Assembly (NCBI RefSeq): GCF_000731095.1
Contig: NZ_JMTZ01000085.1
Coordinates: 1-33,036, forward strand
DNA from: Lysobacter antibioticus
GTDB taxonomy: Bacteria > Pseudomonadota > Gammaproteobacteria > Xanthomonadales > Xanthomonadaceae
DNA length: 33,036 bases
Direction: 5' to 3'
Shown: piece after piece, positions 15,296 to 33,036 of the stretch
Layout of the letters: each line of letters opens with the position of its first letter
Position numbering within the stretch: the first letter of the stretch is position 1
Notes under the pieces: generated by a model
Databases searched by the model: none
What the model was told of the DNA's origin: nothing
Seen by the model: the letters and a program-made list of their open reading frames with translations, nothing else
Made by a program: the position numbers and the translations under genes

Positions 15296-16486
15296 ATGGC
15301 TAAGGGTAAATTCGAGCGCACCAAGCCGCACGTGAACGTCGGCACGATCGGCCACGTTGACCACGGCAAGACGACGCTGACGGCGGCGCTGACGAAGGTG
15401 GGCGCCGAGCGTTTCGGTGGCGAGTTCAAGGCATACGACGCGATCGACGCGGCGCCGGAAGAAAAGGCGCGCGGCATCACGATCTCGACGGCGCACGTGG
15501 AATACGAATCGGCGACGCGTCACTACGCGCACGTCGACTGCCCGGGCCACGCCGACTACGTGAAGAACATGATCACGGGTGCAGCGCAGATGGACGGCGC
15601 GATCCTGGTGTGCTCGGCCGCTGACGGCCCGATGCCGCAGACCCGCGAACACATCCTGCTGTCGCGCCAGGTCGGCGTGCCGTACATCGTCGTGTTCCTG
15701 AACAAGGCCGACATGGTGGACGACGCCGAGCTGCTCGAGCTGGTCGAGATGGAAGTGCGCGAGCTGCTGAGCAAGTACGAGTTCCCGGGCGACGACACCC
15801 CGATCATCCACGGCTCGGCCCGTCTGGCGCTGGAAGGCGATCAGAGCGAAATCGGCGTGCCGTCGATCCTGCGTCTGGTCGAAGCGCTGGACAGCTTCAT
15901 CCCGCAGCCGGAGCGCGACGTCGACAAGCCGTTCCTGATGCCGGTGGAAGACGTGTTCTCGATCTCGGGCCGCGGCACCGTGGTGACCGGCCGTATCGAG
16001 CGCGGCATCGTGAAGGTCGGTGACGAAATCGAAATCGTCGGTATCCGTCCGACCCAGAAGACGACGGTCACGGGCGTGGAAATGTTCCGCAAGCTGCTCG
16101 ACCAGGGTCAGGCGGGCGACAACGCCGGTCTGCTGCTGCGCGGCACCAAGCGCGACGACGTCGAGCGCGGCCAGGTGCTGTGCAAGCCGGGTTCGATCAA
16201 GCCGCACACCGACTTCGAAGCCGAAGTCTATGTGCTGTCGAAGGACGAAGGCGGCCGTCACACCCCGTTCTTCAAGGGCTACCGTCCGCAGTTCTACTTC
16301 CGCACCACCGACATCACCGGCGCTTGCGAGCTGCCGGAGGGCGTCGAGATGGTGATGCCGGGCGACAACGTGAAGATGGTCGTCACGCTGATCAACCCGG
16401 TGGCGATGGACGAAGGCCTGCGCTTCGCGATCCGCGAAGGCGGTCGTACCGTCGGCGCCGGCGTCGTGGCCAAGATCATCAAGTAA
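15296..16486 (+). CDS. tuf: Elongation factor Tu (first copy)
   Basis: A 396-residue EF-Tu, the GTPase that delivers aminoacyl-tRNA to the ribosome. The GTP-binding motifs are GHVDHGKT (residues 19-26), DCPGH (from 81) and NKAD (from 136). Domains II and III follow at full length to VVAKIIK. Its first codons are AT-richer than the rest (GCT AAG GGT AAA TTC), a common trait of highly translated genes. It follows Tyr, Gly and Thr tRNA genes as in the E. coli tufB operon. Its first 54 bases are identical to the second tuf copy at 32983. Two strong hairpins follow the stop. Confidence 0.99.
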   Translation: MAKGKFERTKPHVNVGTIGHVDHGKTTLTAALTKVGAERFGGEFKAYDAIDAAPEEKARGITISTAHVEYESATRHYAHVDCPGHADYVKNMITGAAQMDGAILVCSAADGPMPQTREHILLSRQVGVPYIVVFLNKADMVDDAELLELVEMEVRELLSKYEFPGDDTPIIHGSARLALEGDQSEIGVPSILRLVEALDSFIPQPERDVDKPFLMPVEDVFSISGRGTVVTGRIERGIVKVGDEIEIVGIRPTQKTTVTGVEMFRKLLDQGQAGDNAGLLLRGTKRDDVERGQVLCKPGSIKPHTDFEAEVYVLSKDEGGRHTPFFKGYRPQFYFRTTDITGACELPEGVEMVMPGDNVKMVVTLINPVAMDEGLRFAIREGGRTVGAGVVAKIIK

Positions 16487-16496
16487 TCGCACCATC

Positions 16497-16565
16497 GCGG
16501 CGGTCGCAAGGCCGCCGCAAGCCGCGAACGGCGGGCCGGCAACCCGGTCCGCCTTCGTTGTTTAG
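16497..16565 (+). terminator. Double hairpin terminator after tuf
   Basis: The first hairpin, GCGGCGGTC-GCAA-GGCCGCCGC (16497-16518), is a 9-bp stem with a GNRA-like loop. The second, GGCGGGCCGG (16530-16539) with CCGGTCCGCC (16544-16553), is followed by the T-rich TTCGTTGTTTAG. The second fits a rho-independent terminator separating tuf from tRNA-Trp-secE. Confidence 0.65.
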
Positions 16566-16637
16566 TACACCTTGGAATATCCGCTCGATCCCGGGCCCGA
16601 TTCGGGCGCTGAGTCGGGCAGAAGACTTCAAAGACGT

Positions 16638-16713
<76 letters not shown>

Positions 16714-16809
16714 CTCGATACCGAGCCGGCTCGGACGATCCGGCGACTGGAATGCATTGAAAGGGCCGCGCAGGGATGGGCGGGCTTTCGCGAGGGAATC
16801 GCCCCGAGA

Positions 16810-17187
16810 ATGAACAGCAAGGCCGAACAACATAAATCCGGCGGTGCCGGTGATATCGCCAAGTACGCGCTGGCGCTGCTGCTTGCGCTGGGCGGTGTGT
16901 TCGCCTACCTCTGGTTCGAGAACTGGAGCGGCCCGCTGCGTAGCGGCGTGGTCGTCGCCGGCCTGCTCGCCGGCGCGGTGGTGTTCATGTTTTCCACCAA
17001 GGGTGCACAGACCCGCGAATTCCTCTCGGAATCGCGTTTCGAGTTGCGCAAGGTGGTCTGGCCGAACCGCGAAGAAGCGCTCAAGACCACCTGGGTGGTC
17101 ATGATCGCGGTCGCGATTCTCAGCCTCATCCTGTCCGGCTTCGATTATGTGATCCAGGCTGCGGTCAAGTTCCTGCTGTCGCGTTGA
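16810..17187 (+). CDS. secE: Preprotein translocase subunit SecE
   Basis: A 125-residue inner-membrane protein of the SecYEG channel. Three membrane segments are predicted, at about residues 18-36, 46-62 and 95-116, as in E. coli rather than the one-helix form. The conserved cytoplasmic amphipathic region [20 protein letters not shown] is at 73-92, just before the last helix. Start ATG 16810 gives the E. coli-like length; an open frame continues upstream into tRNA-Trp but is not coding. nusG starts 14 bases after the stop, the universal secE-nusG pair. Confidence 0.96.
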   Translation: MNSKAEQHKSGGAGDIAKYALALLLALGGVFAYLWFENWSGPLRSGVVVAGLLAGAVVFMFSTKGAQTREFLSESRFELRKVVWPNREEALKTTWVVMIAVAILSLILSGFDYVIQAAVKFLLSR

Positions 17188-17200
17188 GGAGACGACCGAC

Positions 17201-17776
17201 GTGAATTCGCAAGATAACAAGCGCTGGTACGTGGTACATGCGTATTCCGGCTTCGAAAAGTCCGTGGCGCAAGCGCTGCGCGACCGCATCGTCCGTTTCG
17301 AAATGCAGGACCGCTTCGGCGACGTCCTGGTGCCGACCGAAGAAGTCGTCGAAATGCGTTCCGGCCAGAAGCGCCGGTCCGAACGTAAATTCTTCCCGGG
17401 CTATGTCCTGGTCCAGATCGCCACGCACGACGAAGCCGGTATTCCGCGCATCGACAGCGAAAGCTGGCATCTGATCAAGGAAACCCCGAAGGTCATGGGT
17501 TTCATCGGCGGCACCGCCGATCGCCCCTTGCCGATCCAGGACCGCGAAGCGGACCGGATCCTGCAGCGCGTTCAGGAAGGCGTCGAAAAGCCGCGTCCGA
17601 AGGTGCTGTTCGAGCCGGGCGAAATGGTCCGTGTGGTCGATGGCCCGTTCGTCGATTTCAACGGCGTGGTCGAGGAAATCAACTACGAGAAGAGCCGCCT
17701 GCGCGTTGCAGTGCTGATCTTCGGCCGCTCGACCCCGGTCGAGCTGGAATTCGGGCAGGTCGAAAAGGCCACCTGA
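17201..17776 (+). CDS. nusG: Transcription termination/antitermination protein NusG
   Basis: A 191-residue NusG. It binds RNA polymerase across the clamp, reduces pausing, and links polymerase to Rho or to ribosomal protein S10. The N-terminal NGN domain begins [20 protein letters not shown] (residues 6-25), with the PTEEVVEMR and [11 protein letters not shown] motifs after it. The C-terminal KOW domain holds [19 protein letters not shown]. The start is GTG, with GAGGAG nine bases upstream. It is about ten residues longer than E. coli NusG (181). It is cotranscribed with secE. Confidence 0.98.
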   Translation: MNSQDNKRWYVVHAYSGFEKSVAQALRDRIVRFEMQDRFGDVLVPTEEVVEMRSGQKRRSERKFFPGYVLVQIATHDEAGIPRIDSESWHLIKETPKVMGFIGGTADRPLPIQDREADRILQRVQEGVEKPRPKVLFEPGEMVRVVDGPFVDFNGVVEEINYEKSRLRVAVLIFGRSTPVELEFGQVEKAT

Positions 17777-17808
17777 GCCCGGCCCCGGCCTGGCTGACCC
17801 CATCGAAC

Positions 17809-17830
17809 GAGGCCCGGCTTGCCGGGTCTC
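17809..17830 (+). terminator. Hairpin after nusG
   Basis: GAGGCCCGGC and GCCGGGTCTC pair around a TT loop, with one imperfect pair. It lies 33 bases past the nusG stop and upstream of the rplK promoter. There is no T-run, so it may be a Rho-assisted or weak terminator. Confidence 0.45.
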
Positions 17831-17853
17831 GTCGTGTCGTATTCCAAAAAACC

Positions 17854-17862
17854 TGATATAGT
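17854..17862 (+). promoter_or_regulatory. Extended -10 promoter of the rplK operon
   Basis: TGATATAGT is an extended -10 element (TG, one base, then TATAGT with five of six consensus bases). No good -35 is seen 17 bases upstream, which extended -10 promoters tolerate. It would give an rplK leader of about 155 bases. Confidence 0.55.
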
Positions 17863-17868
17863 GCGCGG

Positions 17869-18024
17869 CTCACTGCCTAGATGCGGTGGCCCATTCATTC
17901 AGCTGCCCCCTCTGAAAAGGTCCGGGGCGGCTGTCTGCGCAAGCAAAACGCGATGCCGGAACGCGCGATTTCCGGCCCGATGGGGAGCCTGAGGTCCAGG
18001 CGCTAGCACCCGGAGAGCAGAGCA
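17869..18024 (+). promoter_or_regulatory. rplK-rplA leader, probable site of L1 autoregulation
   Basis: A structured GC-rich 5' leader between the promoter and rplK. Possible pairings include CCCCC.../...GGGGC near 17925-17936 and GCCTGAGGTCCAGGC at 17988-18002. In E. coli, L1 represses the L11 operon by binding the leader before rplK. The same control here is inferred from gene order and leader length, not from a proven binding motif. Confidence 0.35.
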
Positions 18025-18453
18025 ATGGCAAAGAAAGTAGTCGGTTACATCAAGCTGCAGGTGAAGGCCGGTCAGGCCAACCCCTCGCCGCCGGTCGGTC
18101 CTGCGCTGGGTCAGCGCGGCCTGAACATCATGGAGTTCTGCAAGGCGTTCAACGCCGCGACCTCCAAGCTCGAGCCGGGTCTGCCGACTCCAGTCATCAT
18201 CACGGCCTACTCGGACCGTACCTTCACCTTCGTCACCAAGAGCACCCCGGCTTCGGTCCTGCTCAAGAAGGCCGCCGGCATCTCGTCGGGCTCCAAGCGC
18301 CCGAACACCGAGAAGGTGGGCAAGGTCACCCGTAAGCAGCTCGAAGACATCGCCAAGGCGAAGGAAGCGGATCTGACCGCGGCCGACCTGGAAGCGGCAG
18401 TGAAGACGATTGCGGGTTCGGCCCGCAGCATGGGTCTGGTGGTGGAGGGCTGA
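18025..18453 (+). CDS. rplK: 50S ribosomal protein L11
   Basis: A 142-residue protein that forms the GTPase-associated centre with 23S rRNA and L10/L12, and is needed for RelA activation. The N-terminal domain has the proline-rich [19 protein letters not shown] (residues 14-32). The C-terminal RNA-binding domain carries [20 protein letters not shown] and ends [16 protein letters not shown] nine bases before ATG supports the start. rplA begins two bases after the stop. Confidence 0.98.
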   Translation: MAKKVVGYIKLQVKAGQANPSPPVGPALGQRGLNIMEFCKAFNAATSKLEPGLPTPVIITAYSDRTFTFVTKSTPASVLLKKAAGISSGSKRPNTEKVGKVTRKQLEDIAKAKEADLTAADLEAAVKTIAGSARSMGLVVEG

Positions 18454-18455
18454 TC

Positions 18456-19154
18456 ATGGCAATCACGAAGCGCGAAAAAGCAATCAAGGCAGCCGTGGTC
18501 CCGGGCAAGGCCTACTCGTTCGAAGAAGCGGTCAAGATCGTGAAGACCGCGACCAAGGCCAAGTTCGTCGAGTCCGTCGACGTCGCCGTGCGCCTGGGCG
18601 TGGACGCGAAGAAGTCCGACCAGCAGGTCCGTGGCTCGACCGTGCTCCCGGCCGGCACCGGCAAGACCGTGCGCGTGGCGGTGTTCGCCCCGGCCGGCGC
18701 GAAGGCCGACGAGGCCCTGGCCGCCGGCGCCGAAGCCGTCGGTATGGACGACCTGGCCGAGAAGATGCAGGCCGGCGATCTGAACTACGACGTCGTCATC
18801 GCCACCCCGGACGCCATGCGCGTCGTCGGTAAGCTGGGCCAGGTGCTCGGCCCGCGCGGCCTGATGCCGAACCCGAAGGTCGGTACCGTCTCGCCGAACC
18901 CGGCCGAAGCGGTCAAGAACGCCAAGGGCGGCCAGGTGCGTTACCGCACCGACAAGGCCGGCATCATCCACTGCACCCTGGGCAAGGCTTCGTTCGAAGA
19001 CGCCTCGCTGAAGGACAACCTGCAGGCGCTGCTGCTCGACCTGATCAAGGCCAAGCCGGCGACCGCCAAGGGTCAGTACCTGCAGAAGATCTCGATCAGC
19101 TCGACCATGGGTCCGGGCGTGACCGTCGATCTGACCTCGCTGTCGCTCAAGTAA
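18456..19154 (+). CDS. rplA: 50S ribosomal protein L1
   Basis: A 232-residue protein that binds the L1 stalk of 23S rRNA and helps release E-site tRNA. In E. coli it also represses its own operon. Recognisable parts are the N-terminal [10 protein letters not shown] and [20 protein letters not shown], the central [19 protein letters not shown], and the C-terminal [19 protein letters not shown] seven bases before ATG overlaps the end of rplK, so expression is coupled. The spacer after it is unusually long. Confidence 0.98.
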   Translation: MAITKREKAIKAAVVPGKAYSFEEAVKIVKTATKAKFVESVDVAVRLGVDAKKSDQQVRGSTVLPAGTGKTVRVAVFAPAGAKADEALAAGAEAVGMDDLAEKMQAGDLNYDVVIATPDAMRVVGKLGQVLGPRGLMPNPKVGTVSPNPAEAVKNAKGGQVRYRTDKAGIIHCTLGKASFEDASLKDNLQALLLDLIKAKPATAKGQYLQKISISSTMGPGVTVDLTSLSLK

Positions 19155-19164
19155 TCGAATCAAT

Positions 19165-19253
19165 GGAGTGAGCCAAGAGAAGTGAGGAGTGAGCGAAAAG
19201 CCGCATTCGCTCTCACTCGTTTCTCGCTTCTCTCACCTCGCTCCTAACTTTTT
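19165..19253 (+). terminator. GTGAG-type inverted repeat followed by a T-run
   Basis: The left arm (19165-19195, GGAGTGAGCCAAGAGAAGTG and on) and right arm (19208-19244, CGCTCTCACTCGTTTCTCGC and on) pair imperfectly over about 30 bases around a 12-base loop. TTTTT follows at 19249-19253. It starts 11 bases after the rplA stop and could act as a partial terminator or RNase III site between rplKA and rplJL. The arms are made of short GAGTGAG/AAGTGAG units, so it looks like another mobile repeat family that has taken this role. Confidence 0.55.
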
Positions 19254-19541
19254 GAGGGCTATCGCCCAGGGGCAACCCGAAGCGATCGCCGTCAAAGACC
19301 GCAGGCGCGGTCAGCGCATACCGACGACGGGCAGGGAAGCTCGACACGGCAAGGAGTCGCCGTCGGTACAGCGGGATCGCTTAATTCGGACTCTTCGGAG
19401 CCGGGCCGGCGTAGATGGTGCCGCCCCTGAAACCATTTTCAGGAAAGGCCACCACCCGGGATGCCTTCGGCGTCCCCGGCGCCAAGGACGGTCGCCGCCC
19501 AGGACCGCAAGCGGCAGGAGCCGTAAGCGGAGTTAATAGTG

Positions 19542-19628
19542 CCGGGATGGGTAGTACGGGATCGGGGATCGGTCGAAGCCAGGCGCAAGCCGCTTCGCCG
19601 GTTCCCTCTCACGAATCCCGAATCCCGG
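19542..19628. repeat. GGGAATCG-type inverted repeat element, copy 5 (before rplJ)
   Basis: A diverged copy. The left arm ends ACGGGATCGGGGATCGG (19556-19572) and the right arm (19603-19628) reads CCCTCTCACGAATCCCGAAT then CCCGG. It ends five bases before the rplJ ribosome binding site GGAGGAG. Confidence 0.65.
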
Positions 19629-19643
19629 CCTTGGAGGAGTGCA

Positions 19644-20177
19644 ATGGCTCTTAATCTGTCTCAGAAGCAAGAAGTAGTCGCCGAACTGGCAGAAGTCGCC
19701 GCCAAGGCTCACTCCTTGATTGCTGCCGAGTACGCAGGCATCACGGTCGGTCAAATGACCGCGATGCGCAAGAAGGCTCGTGAAACCGGTGTGTACTTGC
19801 GTGTCGTCAAGAACACCCTGGCTTCGCGTGCCGTTGCCGGTACCGAATACGAGTGCGTCCAAGACAAGCTCGTCGGTCCGTTGCTGTATGCGTTCTCGAC
19901 GGAAGAACCCGGCGCTGCCGGTCGTCTGATCAAGGAATTCGCCAAGGGTAACGACAAGCTGCAGGCCAAGGTCGTCGCGTTGGGAGGCCAGGTGTACCCG
20001 GCCAGCCACGTCGACGTGCTTGCCTCGCTGCCGACCCTCGACCAGGCCCTGGCCATGCTGGCCCGCGTCCTGTCCGAACCCGCCAGCATGTTCGCCCGCG
20101 CCGTCAAGGCCGTGGCCGACCAGCAGGGCGGTGGCGAAGTCGCTGTCGAAGCTCCGGCCGAAGCGGAACCGGCGTAA
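19644..20177 (+). CDS. rplJ: 50S ribosomal protein L10
   Basis: A 177-residue protein that anchors L7/L12 dimers to the ribosomal stalk. The N-terminal domain starts [20 protein letters not shown] and has [14 protein letters not shown], which binds 23S rRNA and its own mRNA leader. The C-terminal helix ([20 protein letters not shown]) is the L7/L12-binding part. A GGAGGAG four bases before ATG fixes the start; the frame stays open upstream into the repeat element but is not coding. Length is slightly above E. coli (165). Confidence 0.97.
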   Translation: MALNLSQKQEVVAELAEVAAKAHSLIAAEYAGITVGQMTAMRKKARETGVYLRVVKNTLASRAVAGTEYECVQDKLVGPLLYAFSTEEPGAAGRLIKEFAKGNDKLQAKVVALGGQVYPASHVDVLASLPTLDQALAMLARVLSEPASMFARAVKAVADQQGGGEVAVEAPAEAEPA

Positions 20178-20248
20178 TCGCCGCCCCGCATTCGCGACCG
20201 CTTCACTGAATCCGATTCGTAAGATCAATATTTCCTGAGGTTATTCAA

Positions 20249-20620
20249 ATGTCCCTTTCCAACGAACAAATCGTCGAAGCCATCGCCGAAAAGAGCCTGA
20301 TGGAAGTCATGGAACTCGTCCGCGCGATCGAAGAGAAGTTCGGCGTTTCCGCCGCTGCTCCGGTCGTTGCCGGCGTTGCCGCCGAAGCCGCTGCTCCGGT
20401 CGAAGAGCAGACCGAGTTCAACGTCATTCTGAAGGCTGCCGGCGAGAAGAAGGTCGAAGTCATTAAGGCCGTCCGCGCCATCACCGGCCTGGGCCTGAAG
20501 GAAGCGAAGGACCTGGTCGAAGGCGCTCCGCAGACCGTCAAGGAAGTCGTCTCGAAGGCCGACGCCGAGAAGTTCAAGAAGGACCTCGAAGCCGCTGGTG
20601 CAGCTGTCGAAGTCAAGTAA
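20249..20620 (+). CDS. rplL: 50S ribosomal protein L7/L12
   Basis: A 123-residue stalk protein that recruits translation GTPases. The N-terminal dimerisation region ([20 protein letters not shown]) is followed by an alanine/valine/proline hinge (about residues 36-52). The globular C-terminal domain ([20 protein letters not shown], then [20 protein letters not shown]) completes it. GAGG eight bases before ATG supports the start. It lies 71 bases after rplJ and shares its transcript. Confidence 0.99.
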   Translation: MSLSNEQIVEAIAEKSLMEVMELVRAIEEKFGVSAAAPVVAGVAAEAAAPVEEQTEFNVILKAAGEKKVEVIKAVRAITGLGLKEAKDLVEGAPQTVKEVVSKADAEKFKKDLEAAGAAVEVK

Positions 20621-20660
20621 GTCGTACTTGCGTCGCCGAGTCACTTTGGCGACCACTGAA

Positions 20661-20687
20661 GGCTGGGGACGAAAGTCCCCGGCCTTT
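20661..20687 (+). terminator. Attenuator-like hairpin between rplL and rpoB
   Basis: GGCTGGGGAC-GAAA-GTCCCCGGCC is a 10-bp stem with a GNRA tetraloop, followed by TTT. It lies 40 bases after rplL. In E. coli a partial terminator here lowers polymerase synthesis relative to ribosomal proteins; the same role fits. A smaller hairpin, CGGGAAC-CGAT-GTTCCCG, follows at 20698-20715. Confidence 0.65.
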
Positions 20688-20894
20688 GGCCGTTCCACGG
20701 GAACCGATGTTCCCGGCGTCATCCGAGTTACCAGTCGGAAGTAGCGGGAGAAGGCGTGCTGGTGCCGGCAATACCAGCGACTTCCCACTGGCAATTTTCC
20801 CTTGTTCCCCCGGACCGCGGACGCGCGGTCTGCCCGGAAGGACGCCACGGCGGCTTTCCCGGCCCATTAAAGTTAATCGAGGCGGTAGCTCACC

Positions 20895-25058
<4,164 letters not shown>

Positions 25059-25064
25059 GGACCG

Positions 25065-25161
25065 CCGGGAGTCGGGAATGCGGGAGGGAATCGCGAAAGC
25101 GTTCCGTCCCCGTCCCGAAGCCCGATCTGACGACTCCCAATTCTCGATTCCCGATTCCCGG
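25065..25161. repeat. GGGAATCG-type inverted repeat element, copy 6 (rpoB-rpoC)
   Basis: The left arm (CCGGGAGTCGGGAATGCGGG and on) starts seven bases after the rpoB stop. The right arm (CGACTCCCAATTCTCGATTC and on, 25131-25161) ends CCCGG directly against AG, so its end forms part of the GGAGA ribosome binding site of rpoC. It fills nearly the whole 111-base spacer. Confidence 0.85.
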
Positions 25162-25169
25162 AGAAACCC

Positions 25170-29411
<4,242 letters not shown>

Positions 29412-29460
29412 GGCGCTGCGGCTCGTAATCGCACGGCAATACAGCTAAACTAGGTAATTC

Positions 29461-29480
29461 GGACGGCCTTCGGGCCGTCC
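29461..29480 (+). terminator. UUCG hairpin after rpoC
   Basis: GGACGGCC-TTCG-GGCCGTCC is a perfect 8-bp stem with a very stable UUCG loop, 49 bases past the rpoC stop. No T-run follows. It probably marks the rpoC transcript end or protects it from exonucleases. Confidence 0.6.
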
Positions 29481-29602
29481 CAGATCACGAAATGAGGCGC
29501 AGGGAGCGCCTCGTGTTCGGCCCAGGGCAGGGCGGGATCAATCGGAGTTGGAATGGAATTGGCGCTATCCGGCGCCGATTTCGTTCGTCCGCGTCGCTCG
29601 CG

Positions 29603-29632
29603 TTGACGGCCACGTCAAACGCGAGCTATACT
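29603..29632 (+). promoter_or_regulatory. Strong sigma-70 promoter of the rpsL (str) operon
   Basis: TTGACG (29603-29608) and TATACT (29627-29632) are separated by 18 bases; each matches the consensus at five of six positions. Transcription would start near 29640, giving an rpsL leader of about 80 bases. Confidence 0.75.
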
Positions 29633-29718
29633 TTTTCGTCTCGGTGGGTCGGGTGTATTCGGCTTGCCGTTCGTTTCTCACGAAGCGGCCGCCCGGCCCC
29701 TCATCAATAGAGTTCTAG

Positions 29719-30093
29719 ATGGCAACCATCAATCAGCTCGTCCGCAAGCCGCGGCAGGCGACCACCTACAAGAGCGCCTCGCCGGCGCTGGCGAATTGCC
29801 CGCAGCGTCGCGGCGTTTGCACCCGCGTTTACACCACGACCCCGAAGAAGCCGAACTCGGCTCTGCGCAAGGTCGCCAAGGTGCGCCTGACCAACGGCTA
29901 CGAAATCATTTCGTACATCGGCGGCGAAGGCCACAACCTGCAGGAGCACTCGGTGGTCCTGATCCGCGGCGGTCGCGTCAAGGATCTGCCGGGCGTGCGC
30001 TACCACACCGTGCGCGGCTCGCTCGACGCCGCCGGTGTCGCCAAGCGTCGCCAGAGCCGTTCCAAGTACGGCGCCAAGCGTCCGAAGTCCTAA
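29719..30093 (+). CDS. rpsL: 30S ribosomal protein S12
   Basis: A 124-residue decoding-centre protein. [13 protein letters not shown] carries K43 and [14 protein letters not shown] carries K88, the streptomycin-sensitive wild-type residues. D89 is the site that RimO methylthiolates in E. coli. Start and length match E. coli exactly. It opens the rpsL-rpsG-fusA-tuf operon and has its own promoter. Confidence 0.99.
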   Translation: MATINQLVRKPRQATTYKSASPALANCPQRRGVCTRVYTTTPKKPNSALRKVAKVRLTNGYEIISYIGGEGHNLQEHSVVLIRGGRVKDLPGVRYHTVRGSLDAAGVAKRRQSRSKYGAKRPKS

Positions 30094-30112
30094 GCGCGTC
30101 GTTTCGTCGACT

Positions 30113-30131
30113 GGCGCTTCGCGTAAGCGCC
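30113..30131 (+). promoter_or_regulatory. rpsL-rpsG intercistronic hairpin
   Basis: GGCGCTT-CGCGT-AAGCGCC is a perfect 7-bp hairpin 20 bases after the rpsL stop. In E. coli, S7 represses the str operon by binding the rpsL-rpsG spacer. This hairpin is a candidate for a similar site; binding is inferred. Confidence 0.4.
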
Positions 30132-30179
30132 GGGTCCCGGAAATACGTCTACCAAGAATCACGAGAATAGGTACGCACC

Positions 30180-30647
30180 ATGTCGCGTAAAGGTTCCACC
30201 CCGCAGCGTTCGGTTCTGCCCGATCCCAAGCACGGCAGCGAGACGATCGCGCGCTTCATCAATATGGTCATGCAGAGCGGCAAGAAGTCCGTCGCCGAGA
30301 AGATCGTTTACGGCGCGATGGACGTCATCGGCGAAAAGAGCCCGAATGCTCTCGAGCTGGTCGAGAAGGCGCTGACCAACGTCTCTCCGTCGGTCGAAGT
30401 GAAGTCGCGTCGCGTCGGCGGCGCCACCTACCAGGTGCCGGTCGAAGTGCGTTCCTCGCGCCGCATGGCGCTGGCGATGCGTTGGCTGATCGAGTCGGCG
30501 CGCAAGCGCGGCGAGAGCAGCATGCCGCGCAAGCTCGCCGCTGAACTGCTCGACGCCTCGGAAAACCGCGGCGCTGCGATCAAGAAGCGCGAAGAGACCC
30601 ACCGTATGGCGGAAGCGAACCGCGCGTTCGCGCACTACCGCTGGTGA
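30180..30647 (+). CDS. rpsG: 30S ribosomal protein S7
   Basis: A 155-residue primary 16S rRNA-binding protein that nucleates the small-subunit head. It has the conserved start [20 protein letters not shown], the motif [20 protein letters not shown] and the end [14 protein letters not shown] 30180 with an upstream AGG is the family start. It is the second gene of the str operon and the E. coli repressor of that operon. Confidence 0.99.
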   Translation: MSRKGSTPQRSVLPDPKHGSETIARFINMVMQSGKKSVAEKIVYGAMDVIGEKSPNALELVEKALTNVSPSVEVKSRRVGGATYQVPVEVRSSRRMALAMRWLIESARKRGESSMPRKLAAELLDASENRGAAIKKREETHRMAEANRAFAHYRW

Positions 30648-30791
30648 TCCGAGCGCCCTGGCAACAGGGCCTTCGCAACATCCGCATGAGATGTTGCGGC
30701 GGCGGCGTAAAGGCCGCCTAGCGAACCGGAGGCCGCCCACGAGGCGGCGTCCGGCCATTTGGAATTCGAAAACTTATTACGAGAGGGTCCC
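30648..30791 (+). promoter_or_regulatory. Hairpin-rich rpsG-fusA spacer
   Basis: A 144-base spacer. It contains the perfect hairpin GCAACATC-CGCATGA-GATGTTGC (30675-30697) and several GGCGGC/GCCGCC segments that can pair in alternative ways (about 30698-30750). It may modulate fusA translation or mRNA processing. No promoter is evident. Confidence 0.4.
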
Positions 30792-32909
<2,118 letters not shown>

Positions 32910-32915
32910 TCGTAA

Positions 32916-32941
32916 GTGAGCCGGCCTGCCGGCCGGCTCAC
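32916..32941 (+). terminator. Perfect 11-bp hairpin between fusA and tuf
   Basis: GTGAGCCGGCC-TGCC-GGCCGGCTCAC. It begins six bases after the fusA stop and ends 41 bases before tuf. There is no T-run, so it is more likely an mRNA processing or stability element that lets tuf be expressed separately from fusA than a full terminator. Confidence 0.5.
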
Positions 32942-32982
32942 GTTCAAGCAATCAACAAGTAATTCCTTAAAGAGAGACAACC

Positions 32983-33036
32983 ATGGCTAAGGGTAAATTC
33001 GAGCGCACCAAGCCGCACGTGAACGTCGGCACGATC
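32983..33036 (+). CDS. tuf: Elongation factor Tu (second copy), cut by the window end
   Basis: The first 18 codons ([18 protein letters not shown]) of a second EF-Tu gene. All 54 bases are identical to 15296-15349, including synonymous positions. AGAGAGA (32970-32976) upstream can serve as ribosome binding site. The position after fusA matches tufA in the E. coli str operon. The rest lies outside the window. Confidence 0.95.
   Translation, partial: MAKGKFERTKPHVNVGTI

Larger units (their letters stand above)
19155..19643 (+). promoter_or_regulatory. Long rplA-rplJ spacer with the rplJ leader
   Basis: About 490 bases without a gene. It holds an inverted repeat with a T-run (19165-19253), a GC-rich structured part (about 19430-19540) and a GGGAATCG-type repeat (19542-19628). 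In E. coli, L10 bound to L7/L12 represses rplJL by binding a leader structure in the same position. The paired motifs GCAAGCGG (19507-19514) and GTAAGCGG (19523-19530) and the hairpin around GGGATGCCTTCGGCGTCCC (19459-19477) make the 19430-19540 part the best candidate for such a leader. L10 binding is inferred from position. Confidence 0.45.
29412..29718 (+). other. rpoC-rpsL spacer with hairpin and promoter
   Basis: A 307-base stretch with no supported gene. It contains the hairpin at 29461-29480, about 120 bases without visible features, and the rpsL promoter. A 72-codon frame at 29492-29710 overlaps the promoter and has no family likeness. Confidence 0.7.

Noticed and set aside
14996-16495. 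A 499-codon minus-strand frame over tuf and tRNAs
   Set aside because: Antisense shadow of tuf; it crosses tRNA-Gly and tRNA-Thr and has no recognisable domain.
29492-29710. A 72-codon frame before rpsL
   Set aside because: It covers the rpsL promoter, has no ribosome binding site of note and resembles no protein family.

Overview
The window is high-GC chromosomal DNA from a gammaproteobacterium. It most likely comes from the Xanthomonadaceae, and a Lysobacter-like genome fits best. The grounds are a strong G/C third-position bias, the gene order hemA / TPR gene / lolB / ispE / tRNA-Gln / prs / rplY / pth / ychF, a glycosyltransferase resembling the Xanthomonas campestris OGT, and several families of short palindromic intergenic repeats. 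Genus and species are inferred; no 16S gene is present.

Region 1 (1-4228, minus strand) is the most accessory part. Reading against the coordinates it holds a GNAT acetyltransferase, a SPINDLY/OGT-type glycosyltransferase with TPRs, a MoaB-type protein, a small XRE-type DNA-binding protein and a polyphosphate kinase 2. The last three are tightly packed (5-base gap, then an ATGA overlap) and probably cotranscribed. Region 2 (4229-4722) has no gene. It holds a degenerate 15-bp tandem repeat and REP-like sequences that reach the end of prfA.

Region 3 (4723-7167, minus) is hemA followed by prfA: tetrapyrrole synthesis, then release factor 1. Region 4 (7332-14604, plus) starts divergently from hemA: a secreted TPR protein, lolB (lipoprotein insertion), ispE (isoprenoids), tRNA-Gln, prs (PRPP), rplY, pth and ychF (translation).

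Region 5 (14690-33036, plus) is the core gene-expression block: tRNA-Tyr, tRNA-Gly, tRNA-Thr, tuf, tRNA-Trp, secE, nusG, then rplK-rplA-rplJ-rplL-rpoB-rpoC, then rpsL-rpsG-fusA and the first 54 bases of a second tuf. Supported promoters lie before tRNA-Tyr, rplK and rpsL. Hairpins lie after tuf, between rplL and rpoB, after rpoC, between rpsL and rpsG, and after fusA.

I see no new multi-gene system; the coding content is mostly conserved housekeeping. The most interesting signals are non-coding or at gene edges: (i) the ispE reading frame runs 38 bases into tRNA-Gln and stops inside its anticodon loop; (ii) six inverted-repeat elements built from GGGAATCG-like units sit in gene junctions, one between rpoB and rpoC and one translated as the tail of HemA; (iii) a different palindromic element followed by a T-run lies inside the unusually long rplA-rplJ spacer.
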